Assembly: GCA_964634675.1 (NCBI GenBank)
Contig: CAZWLH010000055.1
Location: forward strand, 1 to 9,950
Length of the DNA: 9,950 bases
Direction of reading: 5' to 3'
From: UMGS172 sp964634675
GTDB taxonomy: Bacteria; Bacillota; Clostridia; Oscillospirales; Acutalibacteraceae
The notes under the pieces are model-generated. The model saw only the letters and a list, made by a program, of their open reading frames with translations. It had not been told where the DNA came from and ran no database searches. A program made the translations under genes and the position numbers. This document shows, in pieces, positions 1 through 6,318 of the stretch; within the stretch, counting starts at the first letter, position 1, and each line of letters opens with the position of its first letter.

Positions 1-1408
1 CCTTGAACTCACGGAGCATACGGTCAACGATGATTTCGAGGTGAAGCTCACCCATACCGGCGATGATGGTCTGACCGGTCTCTTCATCGGTGTAGAACTT
101 GAAGGTAGGATCCTCTTCGGCCAACTTTGAAAGGGCGATGCCCATCTTCTCCTGGCCTGCCTTGGTCTTGGGCTCGATAGCGACACGGATAACCGGCTCA
201 GGGAAGTTCATCGATTCAAGAATGATGGGGTTCTTCTCGTCGCAGAGGGTGTCACCGGTGGTGGTATTCTTAAGGCCGACGGCAGCGGCGATATCACCCG
301 AATAGCAGGTCTCGATATCTTCTCTGTGGTTGGCGTGCATCTGAAGAATACGTCCGATTCTTTCTCTCTGATTCTTAACCGGGTTATAAACGGTCGATCC
401 GGCATCAACAGAGCCGGAATATACACGGAAGAAGCAGATCTTTCCGACGAACGGGTCGGTAGCGATCTTAAATGCAAGAGCTGCAAACGGCTCGTTATCG
501 CCGGTGTGTCTTACATCCTCTTCCTCGGTGTCGGGGTTGACACCCTTGATGTCGGGAACGTCGGTAGGTGCAGGCATAAAGTCGACGATAGCGTCGAGCA
601 ACGGCTGAACACCCTTGTTACGGTAAGAAGTACCGCAGCAAATGGGAACCATTTCGTTGGCGATGGTGGCCTTACGGATAACGGCCTTCATCTGCTCAAC
701 GGTCGGCTCCTCGCCCTCGAAGTATTTCTCCATAAGCTCCTCGTCAAGCTCGACGATGGACTCGATGAGGTTCTGACGATACTCGGCTGCGAGCTCCTTC
801 ATCTCCTCGGGGATCTCTTCGTGACGGACGTCCTTTCCGAGGTCATCATAATAGATCTCGGCATCATTGTTGATAAGGTCAACGATTCCTCTGAATGTGT
901 CCTCAGAGCCGATAGGCAACTGAATGGGAACGGCATTACACTGGAAACGCTCCTTAACCATCTTAAGAACATTGTAGAAATCGGCACCCATAATGTCCAT
1001 CTTATTGACATAGATCATACGGGGTACACGATACTCGTCGGCCTGTCTCCAAACAGTTTCCGACTGAGGCTCAACACCGCCCTTGGCGCAGAGAACGGTA
1101 ACGGAACCGTCCAAAACACGGAGCGAACGCTGAACTTCAACGGTGAAGTCAACGTGTCCGGGGGTGTCGATAATATTGATACGGTGCTCTTTCCAAAAAC
1201 AGGTGGTGGCAGCGGAGGTAATGGTTATACCTCTCTCCTGCTCCTGCTCCATCCAGTCCATAGTGGCGTCGCCGTCGTGGGTCTCGCCGATCTTATGGTT
1301 TACGCCGGTGTAGAACAGGATACGCTCGGTAGTCGTAGTTTTACCTGCGTCGATGTGAGCCATGATACCAATATTTCTTGTTTTTTCAAGTGATACCTTT
1401 CTTGGCAT
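1..1408 (-). CDS. fusA: Elongation factor G, N-terminal two thirds (3' end beyond window)
   Basis: EF-G is the cytoplasmic GTPase that drives tRNA-mRNA translocation and, with ribosome recycling factor, splits post-termination ribosomes. The ATG at 1408-1406 follows an AGGAGG site (1414-1419) with a 5-nt spacer. 469 complete codons are visible of a protein usually near 690 residues; the left edge cuts the rest. The GTP-binding motifs are intact: the P-loop AHIDAGKTT (residues 17-25), the switch I region ending RGITI (about 59-63), DTPGH (81-85) and NKMD (135-138). Domain II follows (FAALAFKIATDPFVG, encoded near 430-480), and the start of domain III is seen as GMGELHLEII at the window edge. 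The frame is open throughout what I translated. It is the third gene of the rpsL-rpsG-fusA unit, 48 nt after rpsG. The domain order and family length match true FusA better than a TetM-type ribosomal protection protein, and the operon position supports this. Confidence 0.97.
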   Translation of the reverse strand, partial: MPRKVSLEKTRNIGIMAHIDAGKTTTTERILFYTGVNHKIGETHDGDATMDWMEQEQERGITITSAATTCFWKEHRINIIDTPGHVDFTVEVQRSLRVLDGSVTVLCAKGGVEPQSETVWRQADEYRVPRMIYVNKMDIMGADFYNVLKMVKERFQCNAVPIQLPIGSEDTFRGIVDLINNDAEIYYDDLGKDVRHEEIPEEMKELAAEYRQNLIESIVELDEELMEKYFEGEEPTVEQMKAVIRKATIANEMVPICCGTSYRNKGVQPLLDAIVDFMPAPTDVPDIKGVNPDTEEEDVRHTGDNEPFAALAFKIATDPFVGKICFFRVYSGSVDAGSTVYNPVKNQRERIGRILQMHANHREDIETCYSGDIAAAVGLKNTTTGDTLCDEKNPIILESMNFPEPVIRVAIEPKTKAGQEKMGIALSKLAEEDPTFKFYTDEETGQTIIAGMGELHLEIIVDRMLREFK

Positions 1409-1423
1409 ATTTTCCTCCTGAGT

Positions 1424-1435
1424 CCCCATACGGGG
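1424..1435 (-). promoter_or_regulatory. Small hairpin upstream of the fusA ribosome-binding site
   Basis: In the 48-nt rpsG-fusA spacer, CCCC and GGGG flank a four-base loop in the transcript, ending 4 nt before the AGGAGG of fusA. It is only 4 bp and is not followed by a U-tract, so it is not a terminator. It might set the local accessibility of the fusA start, but it could be chance. Confidence 0.3.
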
Positions 1436-1456
1436 TTAAACAAAAATATCAGTAAA

Positions 1457-1927
1457 TTACCATCTGTAGTGAGCAAAAGCCTTGTTGGCTTCGGCAGTTC
1501 TGTGCATTTCTTCTTTCTTCTTAACGGCATTACCCATACCGTTAGTGGCATCGAGAATCTCGTTTGCGAGACGCTCCTTCATGGTAGCCTCAGAACGTGC
1601 ACGGCTGAATGTGGTCAGCCAGCGCAGAGCAAGAGTCTGCTTTCTTTCGGGGCGAACCTCGAAAGGCACCTGGTAGGTAGCGCCGCCCTTACGGACAGCC
1701 TTACACTCCAACTGGGGCATTACATTTTCAAGAGCCTGCTCGAAAACCTCGAGAGCTTCCTTGCCGGTCTTTTCTGCGATGATGTCGAATGCACCGTAAA
1801 CGATTTTCTGGGCAACACCCTTCTTACCGTCCAACATGATATTGTTGATAAGACGGGTTACGATTTTGGAATTGTAAAGCGGATCGGGCAATACATCACG
1901 TTTTGCGATTATACCTCTTCTTGGCAC
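1457..1927 (-). CDS. rpsG: 30S ribosomal protein S7
   Basis: S7 is the primary 16S rRNA-binding protein that nucleates assembly of the 30S head, and it contacts tRNA at the E site. The product has 156 residues, the usual length. It begins MPRRGIIAKRDVLPDP and ends AFAHYRW, both typical of the family. The internal segments KGGATYQVPFEV and RWLTTFSRAR are conserved and basic. The start codon is GTG (1927-1925), not ATG. It is chosen because the protein then begins exactly at the family N-terminus and an AAGGAGG site lies 9 nt upstream. It sits 138 nt after rpsL and 48 nt before fusA, the standard str order. In Escherichia coli S7 represses its own operon by binding the rpsL-rpsG spacer; here that spacer is also long and structured, so similar control is possible but unproven. 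Confidence 0.98.
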   Translation of the reverse strand: MPRRGIIAKRDVLPDPLYNSKIVTRLINNIMLDGKKGVAQKIVYGAFDIIAEKTGKEALEVFEQALENVMPQLECKAVRKGGATYQVPFEVRPERKQTLALRWLTTFSRARSEATMKERLANEILDATNGMGNAVKKKEEMHRTAEANKAFAHYRW

Positions 1928-1936
1928 TTTAACTTC

Positions 1937-1943
1937 CCTCCTT
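1937..1943 (-). promoter_or_regulatory. Shine-Dalgarno site that fixes the GTG start of rpsG
   Basis: The transcript reads AAGGAGG here, a full match to the anti-Shine-Dalgarno core, 9 nt before the GTG at 1927-1925. The strong site supports the non-ATG start. Confidence 0.85.
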
Positions 1944-1990
1944 CACATAATGATATCATAGGTACTCGAGTGACAAATCCCGTTAGTTCC

Positions 1991-2027
1991 ATTCCGAGGC
2001 GGATTATATATATAAAGCCGCTGGAAT
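1991..2027 (-). promoter_or_regulatory. Two-tier stem-loop in the rpsL-rpsG spacer, possible S7 control site
   Basis: In the 138-nt spacer between S12 and S7 the transcript can fold into a stem of ATTCC/GGAAT (outer arms 2023-2027 and 1991-1995). An asymmetric internal loop follows (one base against three), then GCGG/CCGC (2018-2021 and 1999-2002). The 15-nt AU-rich apical segment has further weak pairing. No U-tract follows, so it is not an intrinsic terminator. Its place matches the E. coli str spacer where S7 binds to repress translation. That parallel is inference: I see pairing potential, not evidence of S7 binding. Confidence 0.5.
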
Positions 2028-2065
2028 ATGCGACAAAAGATTCGTCTTAATGTTTTAAGGCAAAA

Positions 2066-2488
2066 TTATTTAGCGCTTGCCTTGGGACGCTTTGCGCCGT
2101 ACTTGGAACGGGCCTGCATTCTGTTGGCAACTCCCTGTGCGTCGAGAGTACCTCTGATGATGTGGTAACGCACACCGGGGAGGTCCTTGACACGGCCGCC
2201 TCTGATGAGAACGACAGAGTGCTCCTGCAGGTTATGACCGATACCGGGAATGTAGGCGGAAACTTCGATACCGTTGGAAAGACGTACTCTTGCGATCTTA
2301 CGGAGAGCAGAGTTCGGCTTCTTAGGAGTCGAGGTCTTAACGGCAGTACAAACGCCTCTCTTTTGCGGAGAATCGTTGTCGGTAAGACTGCGCTTCATAG
2401 AGTTATAACCCTTCAAAAGTGCAGGTGCCTTAGCCTTCTTCTCGATGGTCTCACGACCTGAACGGACTAACTGGTTAAAGGTTGGCAT
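2066..2488 (-). CDS. rpsL: 30S ribosomal protein S12
   Basis: S12 sits at the 30S decoding centre and helps control the accuracy of codon reading. The product is 140 residues, starting MPTFNQLVRSGRE and ending KRPKASAK. The ATG at 2488-2486 is chosen because it gives the family N-terminus and has AGGAGG 6 nt upstream. A longer reading from a TTG at 2503 would only translate the ribosome-binding site itself. Conserved blocks are QKRGVCT, TPKKPNSALRK, HNLQEHSVVLIRGGRVKDLPGVRYH and QARSKYG. By alignment in my head, E. coli Lys43 and Lys88 correspond to Lys56 and Lys101, and the aspartate that is methylthiolated in E. coli corresponds to Asp102. All are wild type, so nothing here predicts streptomycin resistance. 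About 13 extra residues near positions 18-38 are typical of Gram-positive S12. It is the first gene after its own promoter. Confidence 0.98.
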   Translation of the reverse strand: MPTFNQLVRSGRETIEKKAKAPALLKGYNSMKRSLTDNDSPQKRGVCTAVKTSTPKKPNSALRKIARVRLSNGIEVSAYIPGIGHNLQEHSVVLIRGGRVKDLPGVRYHIIRGTLDAQGVANRMQARSKYGAKRPKASAK

Positions 2489-2492
2489 ATTA

Positions 2493-2500
2493 CACCTCCT
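2493..2500 (-). promoter_or_regulatory. Strong Shine-Dalgarno site deciding the rpsL start
   Basis: AGGAGGTG in the transcript is an eight-base match to the 16S rRNA 3' end, close to the ATG at 2488. It rules out the upstream in-frame TTG, which lies beside the site itself. Confidence 0.9.
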
Positions 2501-2511
2501 CAAGAAAAATT

Positions 2512-2552
2512 TATACGACGCAGGCAGAAAAAAGCTCTGCCTGCGTTATATA
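2512..2552 (-). promoter_or_regulatory. Long leader stem-loop before rpsL, possible attenuator
   Basis: The transcript has a perfect 11-bp stem, ACGCAGGCAGA (2546-2536) with TCTGCCTGCGT (2528-2518), around a 7-nt loop. After one mismatch it extends by a U-G and four A-U pairs (2548-2552 with 2512-2516). AA then UUUUU (2505-2509) follows, just before the rpsL ribosome-binding site. A GC-rich stem and a short U-run suggest a weak intrinsic terminator. It lies downstream of the rpsL promoter, so it could attenuate rpsL-rpsG-fusA, stop part of the read-through from rpoC, or merely stabilise the leader. The U-run is short and offset by two A residues, so efficient termination is doubtful. Confidence 0.6.
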
Positions 2553-2562
2553 CAAAATGTGT

Positions 2563-2584
2563 TGTGCGGACAAGGTTCCACACA
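2563..2584 (-). promoter_or_regulatory. 5'-terminal stem-loop of the rpsL leader
   Basis: TGTGTGG (2584-2578) can pair with CCGCACA (2569-2563), seven pairs with one U-G, around an 8-nt loop. The predicted transcription start is about 2585-2586, so this hairpin would form at the very 5' end of the str mRNA. A competing pairing, ATGTGT (2585-2580) with ACACAT (2562-2557), uses the same 5' arm, so the leader may have two alternative folds. A 5' hairpin can protect mRNA from 5'-end-dependent decay; that role is inferred. Confidence 0.45.
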
Positions 2585-2591
2585 TCAAGTG

Positions 2592-2621
2592 ATTTTAACA
2601 CCAAGGTATTATATTTGTCAA
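2592..2621 (-). promoter_or_regulatory. Sigma-A-type promoter of rpsL-rpsG-fusA
   Basis: On the minus strand a perfect -35 box, TTGACA (2621-2616), is followed after 18 nt by the -10 box TAAAAT (2597-2592), which matches TATAAT at five of six positions. A TG one base before the -10 gives an extended -10 as well. The predicted start is about 2585-2586, leaving a leader of roughly 97 nt before the rpsL ATG. It lies 59 nt beyond the rpoC stop at its -35 end... measured from the -10 end, the whole element sits entirely in the rpoC-rpsL spacer. It gives the str-type genes transcription independent of rpoBC. Confidence 0.85.
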
Positions 2622-2643
2622 GTACTTTTGCGAAAATACTTGA
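2618..2643 (-). repeat. Inverted repeat between rpoC and the rpsL promoter
   Basis: TCAAGTA and TACTTGA (2643-2637 and 2624-2618) pair perfectly, followed inwards by TTTT/AAAA with one bulged G and a 3-nt CGC loop. The 3' arm includes the first four bases of the -35 box of the rpsL promoter. In the rpoC transcript it would form an AU-rich hairpin about ten bases after the stop, but the T-run precedes it rather than follows it, so it is not a standard terminator. It could be an mRNA 3' structure or a protein-binding dyad at the promoter. Confidence 0.45.
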
Positions 2644-2653
2644 AAAAATATTA

Positions 2654-5600
2654 TTATTCGGCATCGGATTCAACAGAAGACTCGACTTCCATGACCTCTT
2701 CGGTTACCTGAACGGCCTCATCGACCGCTGCATCGGCTGCTGCCTCAAGCTCGGCCTCATCGTCCTCGTGGTAGCACTTCATACCGGTACCTGCGGGAAC
2801 AAGCTTACCGATGATGACGTTCTCCTTAAGTCCGAAGAGCGGATCGACCTTGCCCTTGATGGCGGCATCGGTAAGGACCCTTGTGGTCTCCTGGAAGGAT
2901 GCGGCCGAGAGGAAGGATTCGGTTGCCAAGGAAGCCTTGGTGATACCGAGCAAGGTATAGTCATAGGTTGCAAGGCTGAGTCCCTCTTCGCCGGCATCGA
3001 TACGTGCCTGAATGGCGTCATTGGCCTCATATACCTCGCCGCGGTCGACCATAGTGTTGGGGATAAAGTCGGTGCTTCCGGCATCGACGATACGGAACTT
3101 ACGCATCATCTGACGGATAATGACCTCGATATGCTTATCGTTGATCTCAACACCCTGTGAACGGTAGGCGTTCTGAATTTCCTTGATGATATACTCTTCA
3201 ACCGCTCCGGGTCCGGAGGTGGCAAGTATATCAGCGGGAGCGACAGAGCCTTCGGTGAGCTGAGTGCCCTTCTTTATTATGTCGCCGTTTCCGACACTTA
3301 TACGGTATCCGAACGGAATGCTGTATTTGCGCTCATCGGCATTTTCACTGTCGGTGACAACAACGACACGGGTCTTTTTATCCTCAGTGAGGGTAACCTG
3401 ACCGTCGATCTCGGCAAGTATTGCACTGTGCTTCGGACGGCGTGCCTCGAACAACTCCTCAACACGGGGAAGACCCTGCGTGATATCCTCGGTACTTGCG
3501 ATACCGCCGGTATGGAAGGTACGCATTGTAAGCTGAGTACCGGGTTCACCGATGGACTGAGCTGCGATGATACCGACTGCTTCGCCGACGGTTACCGGCA
3601 GGCCGGTTGCAAGGTTCATACCGTAGCACTTCTTGCAGACACCGTGCTTTGAGCGACAGCAGAGTATCGAACGGATGGTTGCCGAGTCATAGCCTGCGGC
3701 AACGATGCGCTTTGCATCGGAATCGGTCATCATATGGTCGTTATCGACGATTATCTCGCCCGTTGCGGGATCGACGACAGGCTCGAGCAGATATCTGCCC
3801 TGCAAGCGCTCCTCGAATGCTTCGATGAGCTGATTGCCGTCCATAATGGAGGAAACCTTAAGTCCCTCGGTCGTGCCGCAATCGTCCTCGCGAATGATAA
3901 CATCCTGTGAAACGTCGACCATTCGACGGGTAAGGTAACCCGAGTCGGCGGTACGGAGAGCCGTATCGGCAAGTCCCTTTCGGGCACCACGTGAGGAAAT
4001 GAAGTATTCGAGTACGTTCAAGCCTTCACGGTAGTTGGCACGGATAGGAATTTCGATAACGGCACCGGAAGTATTGGATATGAGTCCGCGCATACCGGCA
4101 AGCTGCTTGATCTGGCTCATAGAACCGCGGGCGCCGGAGTCGGCCATCATAAATATCGGGTTGAATTCATCAAGGTTGCCTTTAAGGGCATCGGCGATAT
4201 CGTCGGTAGCCTCGTTCCAGGTCTTGATGACCATCGAAAGACGCTCGGTATTTGTGAGGAAGCCTCTTCTGTAAAGCTTCTTGACCTCGTCGATCTTGCT
4301 CTCGGCCTTTTCGAGTATCTCCTTCTTCTGAGGAGGAATGATAGCATCGGAAACGGCAACGGTTATGGCACCCTTTGTGGAATACTTAAAGCCGGTGGCC
4401 TTGATGTTATCAAGGACAATGGCGGTCTCGGAGGTGCCGTGGTGCTTGATGCAGCGGTCAATGATCTGTCCGAGCTGCTTCTTGCCGACCTTGAAGTTGA
4501 CTATCTCATCACCCGAGGTAACCTTGAGAGCCTTGGGATCCTTCGGAGTAAAGCAAATTTCAAGGCGGAACTTATTTTCGGGCAGGCTTCTGTCGGTAAA
4601 GCCGAGATCCTGCGGAATGGATTCGTTAAAGATTATGAAGCCGACGGTACACCATGTAAGACCCTGCTCTCCATCCTTCTCCATACGGACACGGATAGGT
4701 GCGTGAAGTCCTACGACACCGTCCTGATATGCCATAATGGCCTCGTCCTTATTGCGGAACACCTTATTGGCACCGGGCTCATCGGGCTTTACGACGGTGA
4801 GGTAGTAAGAGCCGAGAACCATATCCTGTGTGGGAACCGCGACCGGCTTACCGTCGGACGGCTTAAGCAGGTTGTTTGCGGCAAGCATAAGGAAGCGAGC
4901 CTCTGCCTGTGCTTCGGCCGACAGCGGAACGTGAACAGCCATCTGGTCACCGTCGAAGTCGGCGTTATAAGCGGTACAGACAAGCGGATGAAGCTTAAGT
5001 GCACGACCCTCGACCAGTACCGGCTCAAATGCCTGAATACCGAGTCTGTGAAGTGTAGGTGCACGGTTGAGCAAAACGGGGTGATCCTTGATAACGGTCT
5101 CGAGTGCATCCCAAACCTCGGTTCCGGCACGCTCAACCATCTTTCTTGCGGTCTTGACGTTTGAAACGATGCCGGTCTCGGCAAGTCTCTTCATAATGAA
5201 GGGCTTAAAGAGCTCGATAGCCATCTCCTTCGGCAGTCCGCACTGATACATTTTAAGCTCGGGTCCTACAACGATAACCGAACGGCCGGAGTAGTCGACA
5301 CGCTTACCGAGAAGGTTCTGACGGAAGCGTCCCTGCTTACCCTTAAGCATATCGGAAAGTGATTTAAGCGCACGGTTGTTGGGTCCCGTAACGGCCTTTC
5401 CTCTGCGGCCGTTATCGATAAGAGCATCGACGGCTTCCTGAAGCATACGCTTTTCGTTGCGTACGATGATATCGGGAGCACCGAGCTCAAGCAATCTCTT
5501 AAGACGGTTGTTACGGTTGATTACACGACGGTAGAGGTCGTTAAGGTCACTTGTGGCGAAACGGCCGCCGTCAAGCTGAACCATAGGACGGAGATCGGGC

Positions 5601-6301
5601 GGTATAACGGGGATGACATCAAGTATCATCCACTCGGGACGGTTGCCCGACTGTCTGAAGGCCTCCATTACCTCAAGTCTCTTGAGGAGTCTGACACGCT
5701 TCTGTCCGGTTGCATCCTCAAGCTCGGCGTTGAGCTCGTTGCAGACCTCTTCGACATCTATTTCGCAGAGAAGCTTTTTGATAGCCTCGGCGCCCATTCC
5801 GGCCTCGAAGTCATCCTCATACTTCTCACGCATATCATTGTACTGAGCCTCGTTGAGGAGCTGCTTTTTCTGGAGCGGAGTCGAACCCGGATCGGTTACG
5901 ATATACTGCGAAAAATAAAGCACCTGCTCAAGCAATCTCGGTGAAACATCGAGTACAAGACCCATTCTCGAGGGAATGGTCTTGTAGTACCAAATGTGGG
6001 ATACGGGAGCGGCAAGCTCGATAGAGCCCATACGCTCACGTCTGACCTTTGCACGTGTTACTTCAACACCGCAACGGTCGCATATTTTACCCTTATAGCG
6101 TATTCTTTTGTACTTTCCGCAATGGCATTCCCAGTCCTTCTGGGGTCCGAAAATGCGCTCGCAGAAAAGACCGTCACGCTCGGGCTTTAAGGTACGGTAG
6201 TTAATAGTCTCGGGCTTCTTGACCTCGCCGTAAGACCAGCTTCTTATCTGTTCGGGAGAAGCAAGACCAATTTTTATTGATTCAAAATCGATATTTTCCA
6301 T
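2654..6301 (-). CDS. rpoC: DNA-directed RNA polymerase subunit beta'
   Basis: Beta' holds the RNA polymerase active-site magnesium and forms one side of the clamp. The product is complete at 1215 residues, close to other Firmicutes RpoC proteins. The start ATG (6301-6299) has AAGGAG 9 nt upstream and lies 17 nt after the rpoB stop. Visible elements in order: the N-terminal zinc-binding domain (Cys59, Cys61, Cys74, Cys77); the catalytic loop NADFDGD (446-452) with aspartates 448, 450 and 452; the F-loop region from DSGARG (about 721); the bridge helix (about 756-792, GARKGLADTAL); the second zinc site (about Cys808, Cys882, Cys889, Cys892); and the trigger loop (about 919-933, LTMRTFHTGG). The trigger loop runs on without the large SI3 insertion of proteobacteria. 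The C-terminus is strongly acidic. It ends with tandem stops TAATAA. It pairs with RpoB from the adjacent gene, probably co-transcribed. Confidence 0.99.
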   Translation of the reverse strand: MENIDFESIKIGLASPEQIRSWSYGEVKKPETINYRTLKPERDGLFCERIFGPQKDWECHCGKYKRIRYKGKICDRCGVEVTRAKVRRERMGSIELAAPVSHIWYYKTIPSRMGLVLDVSPRLLEQVLYFSQYIVTDPGSTPLQKKQLLNEAQYNDMREKYEDDFEAGMGAEAIKKLLCEIDVEEVCNELNAELEDATGQKRVRLLKRLEVMEAFRQSGNRPEWMILDVIPVIPPDLRPMVQLDGGRFATSDLNDLYRRVINRNNRLKRLLELGAPDIIVRNEKRMLQEAVDALIDNGRRGKAVTGPNNRALKSLSDMLKGKQGRFRQNLLGKRVDYSGRSVIVVGPELKMYQCGLPKEMAIELFKPFIMKRLAETGIVSNVKTARKMVERAGTEVWDALETVIKDHPVLLNRAPTLHRLGIQAFEPVLVEGRALKLHPLVCTAYNADFDGDQMAVHVPLSAEAQAEARFLMLAANNLLKPSDGKPVAVPTQDMVLGSYYLTVVKPDEPGANKVFRNKDEAIMAYQDGVVGLHAPIRVRMEKDGEQGLTWCTVGFIIFNESIPQDLGFTDRSLPENKFRLEICFTPKDPKALKVTSGDEIVNFKVGKKQLGQIIDRCIKHHGTSETAIVLDNIKATGFKYSTKGAITVAVSDAIIPPQKKEILEKAESKIDEVKKLYRRGFLTNTERLSMVIKTWNEATDDIADALKGNLDEFNPIFMMADSGARGSMSQIKQLAGMRGLISNTSGAVIEIPIRANYREGLNVLEYFISSRGARKGLADTALRTADSGYLTRRMVDVSQDVIIREDDCGTTEGLKVSSIMDGNQLIEAFEERLQGRYLLEPVVDPATGEIIVDNDHMMTDSDAKRIVAAGYDSATIRSILCCRSKHGVCKKCYGMNLATGLPVTVGEAVGIIAAQSIGEPGTQLTMRTFHTGGIASTEDITQGLPRVEELFEARRPKHSAILAEIDGQVTLTEDKKTRVVVVTDSENADERKYSIPFGYRISVGNGDIIKKGTQLTEGSVAPADILATSGPGAVEEYIIKEIQNAYRSQGVEINDKHIEVIIRQMMRKFRIVDAGSTDFIPNTMVDRGEVYEANDAIQARIDAGEEGLSLATYDYTLLGITKASLATESFLSAASFQETTRVLTDAAIKGKVDPLFGLKENVIIGKLVPAGTGMKCYHEDDEAELEAAADAAVDEAVQVTEEVMEVESSVESDAE

Positions 6302-6318
6302 TTGCTTTCTCTCCTTTA

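Noticed and set aside
326..1393. Long plus-strand open frame of 355 codons opposite fusA
   Set aside because: It is antisense to a clearly conserved EF-G frame, has no recognisable protein family, and arises because the fusA codons rarely contain reverse-complement stops.
2003..2036. Possible internal promoter in the rpsL-rpsG spacer (TATAAT at 2008-2003, TTGTCG at 2036-2031)
   Set aside because: The perfect -10-like box is 22 nt from the -35-like box, which is too far. The alternative TATATA with 18-nt spacing is weak, and the AT run is explained as the loop of the spacer hairpin.
2501..2503. TTG at 2503 as an alternative start of rpsL
   Set aside because: It would add five residues that merely translate the Shine-Dalgarno site and do not match the S12 N-terminus.
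4439..5164. Plus-strand open frame of 241 codons opposite the rpoC catalytic region
   Set aside because: The minus strand here encodes the invariant NADFDGD region of RpoC, so the plus-strand frame is a shadow.
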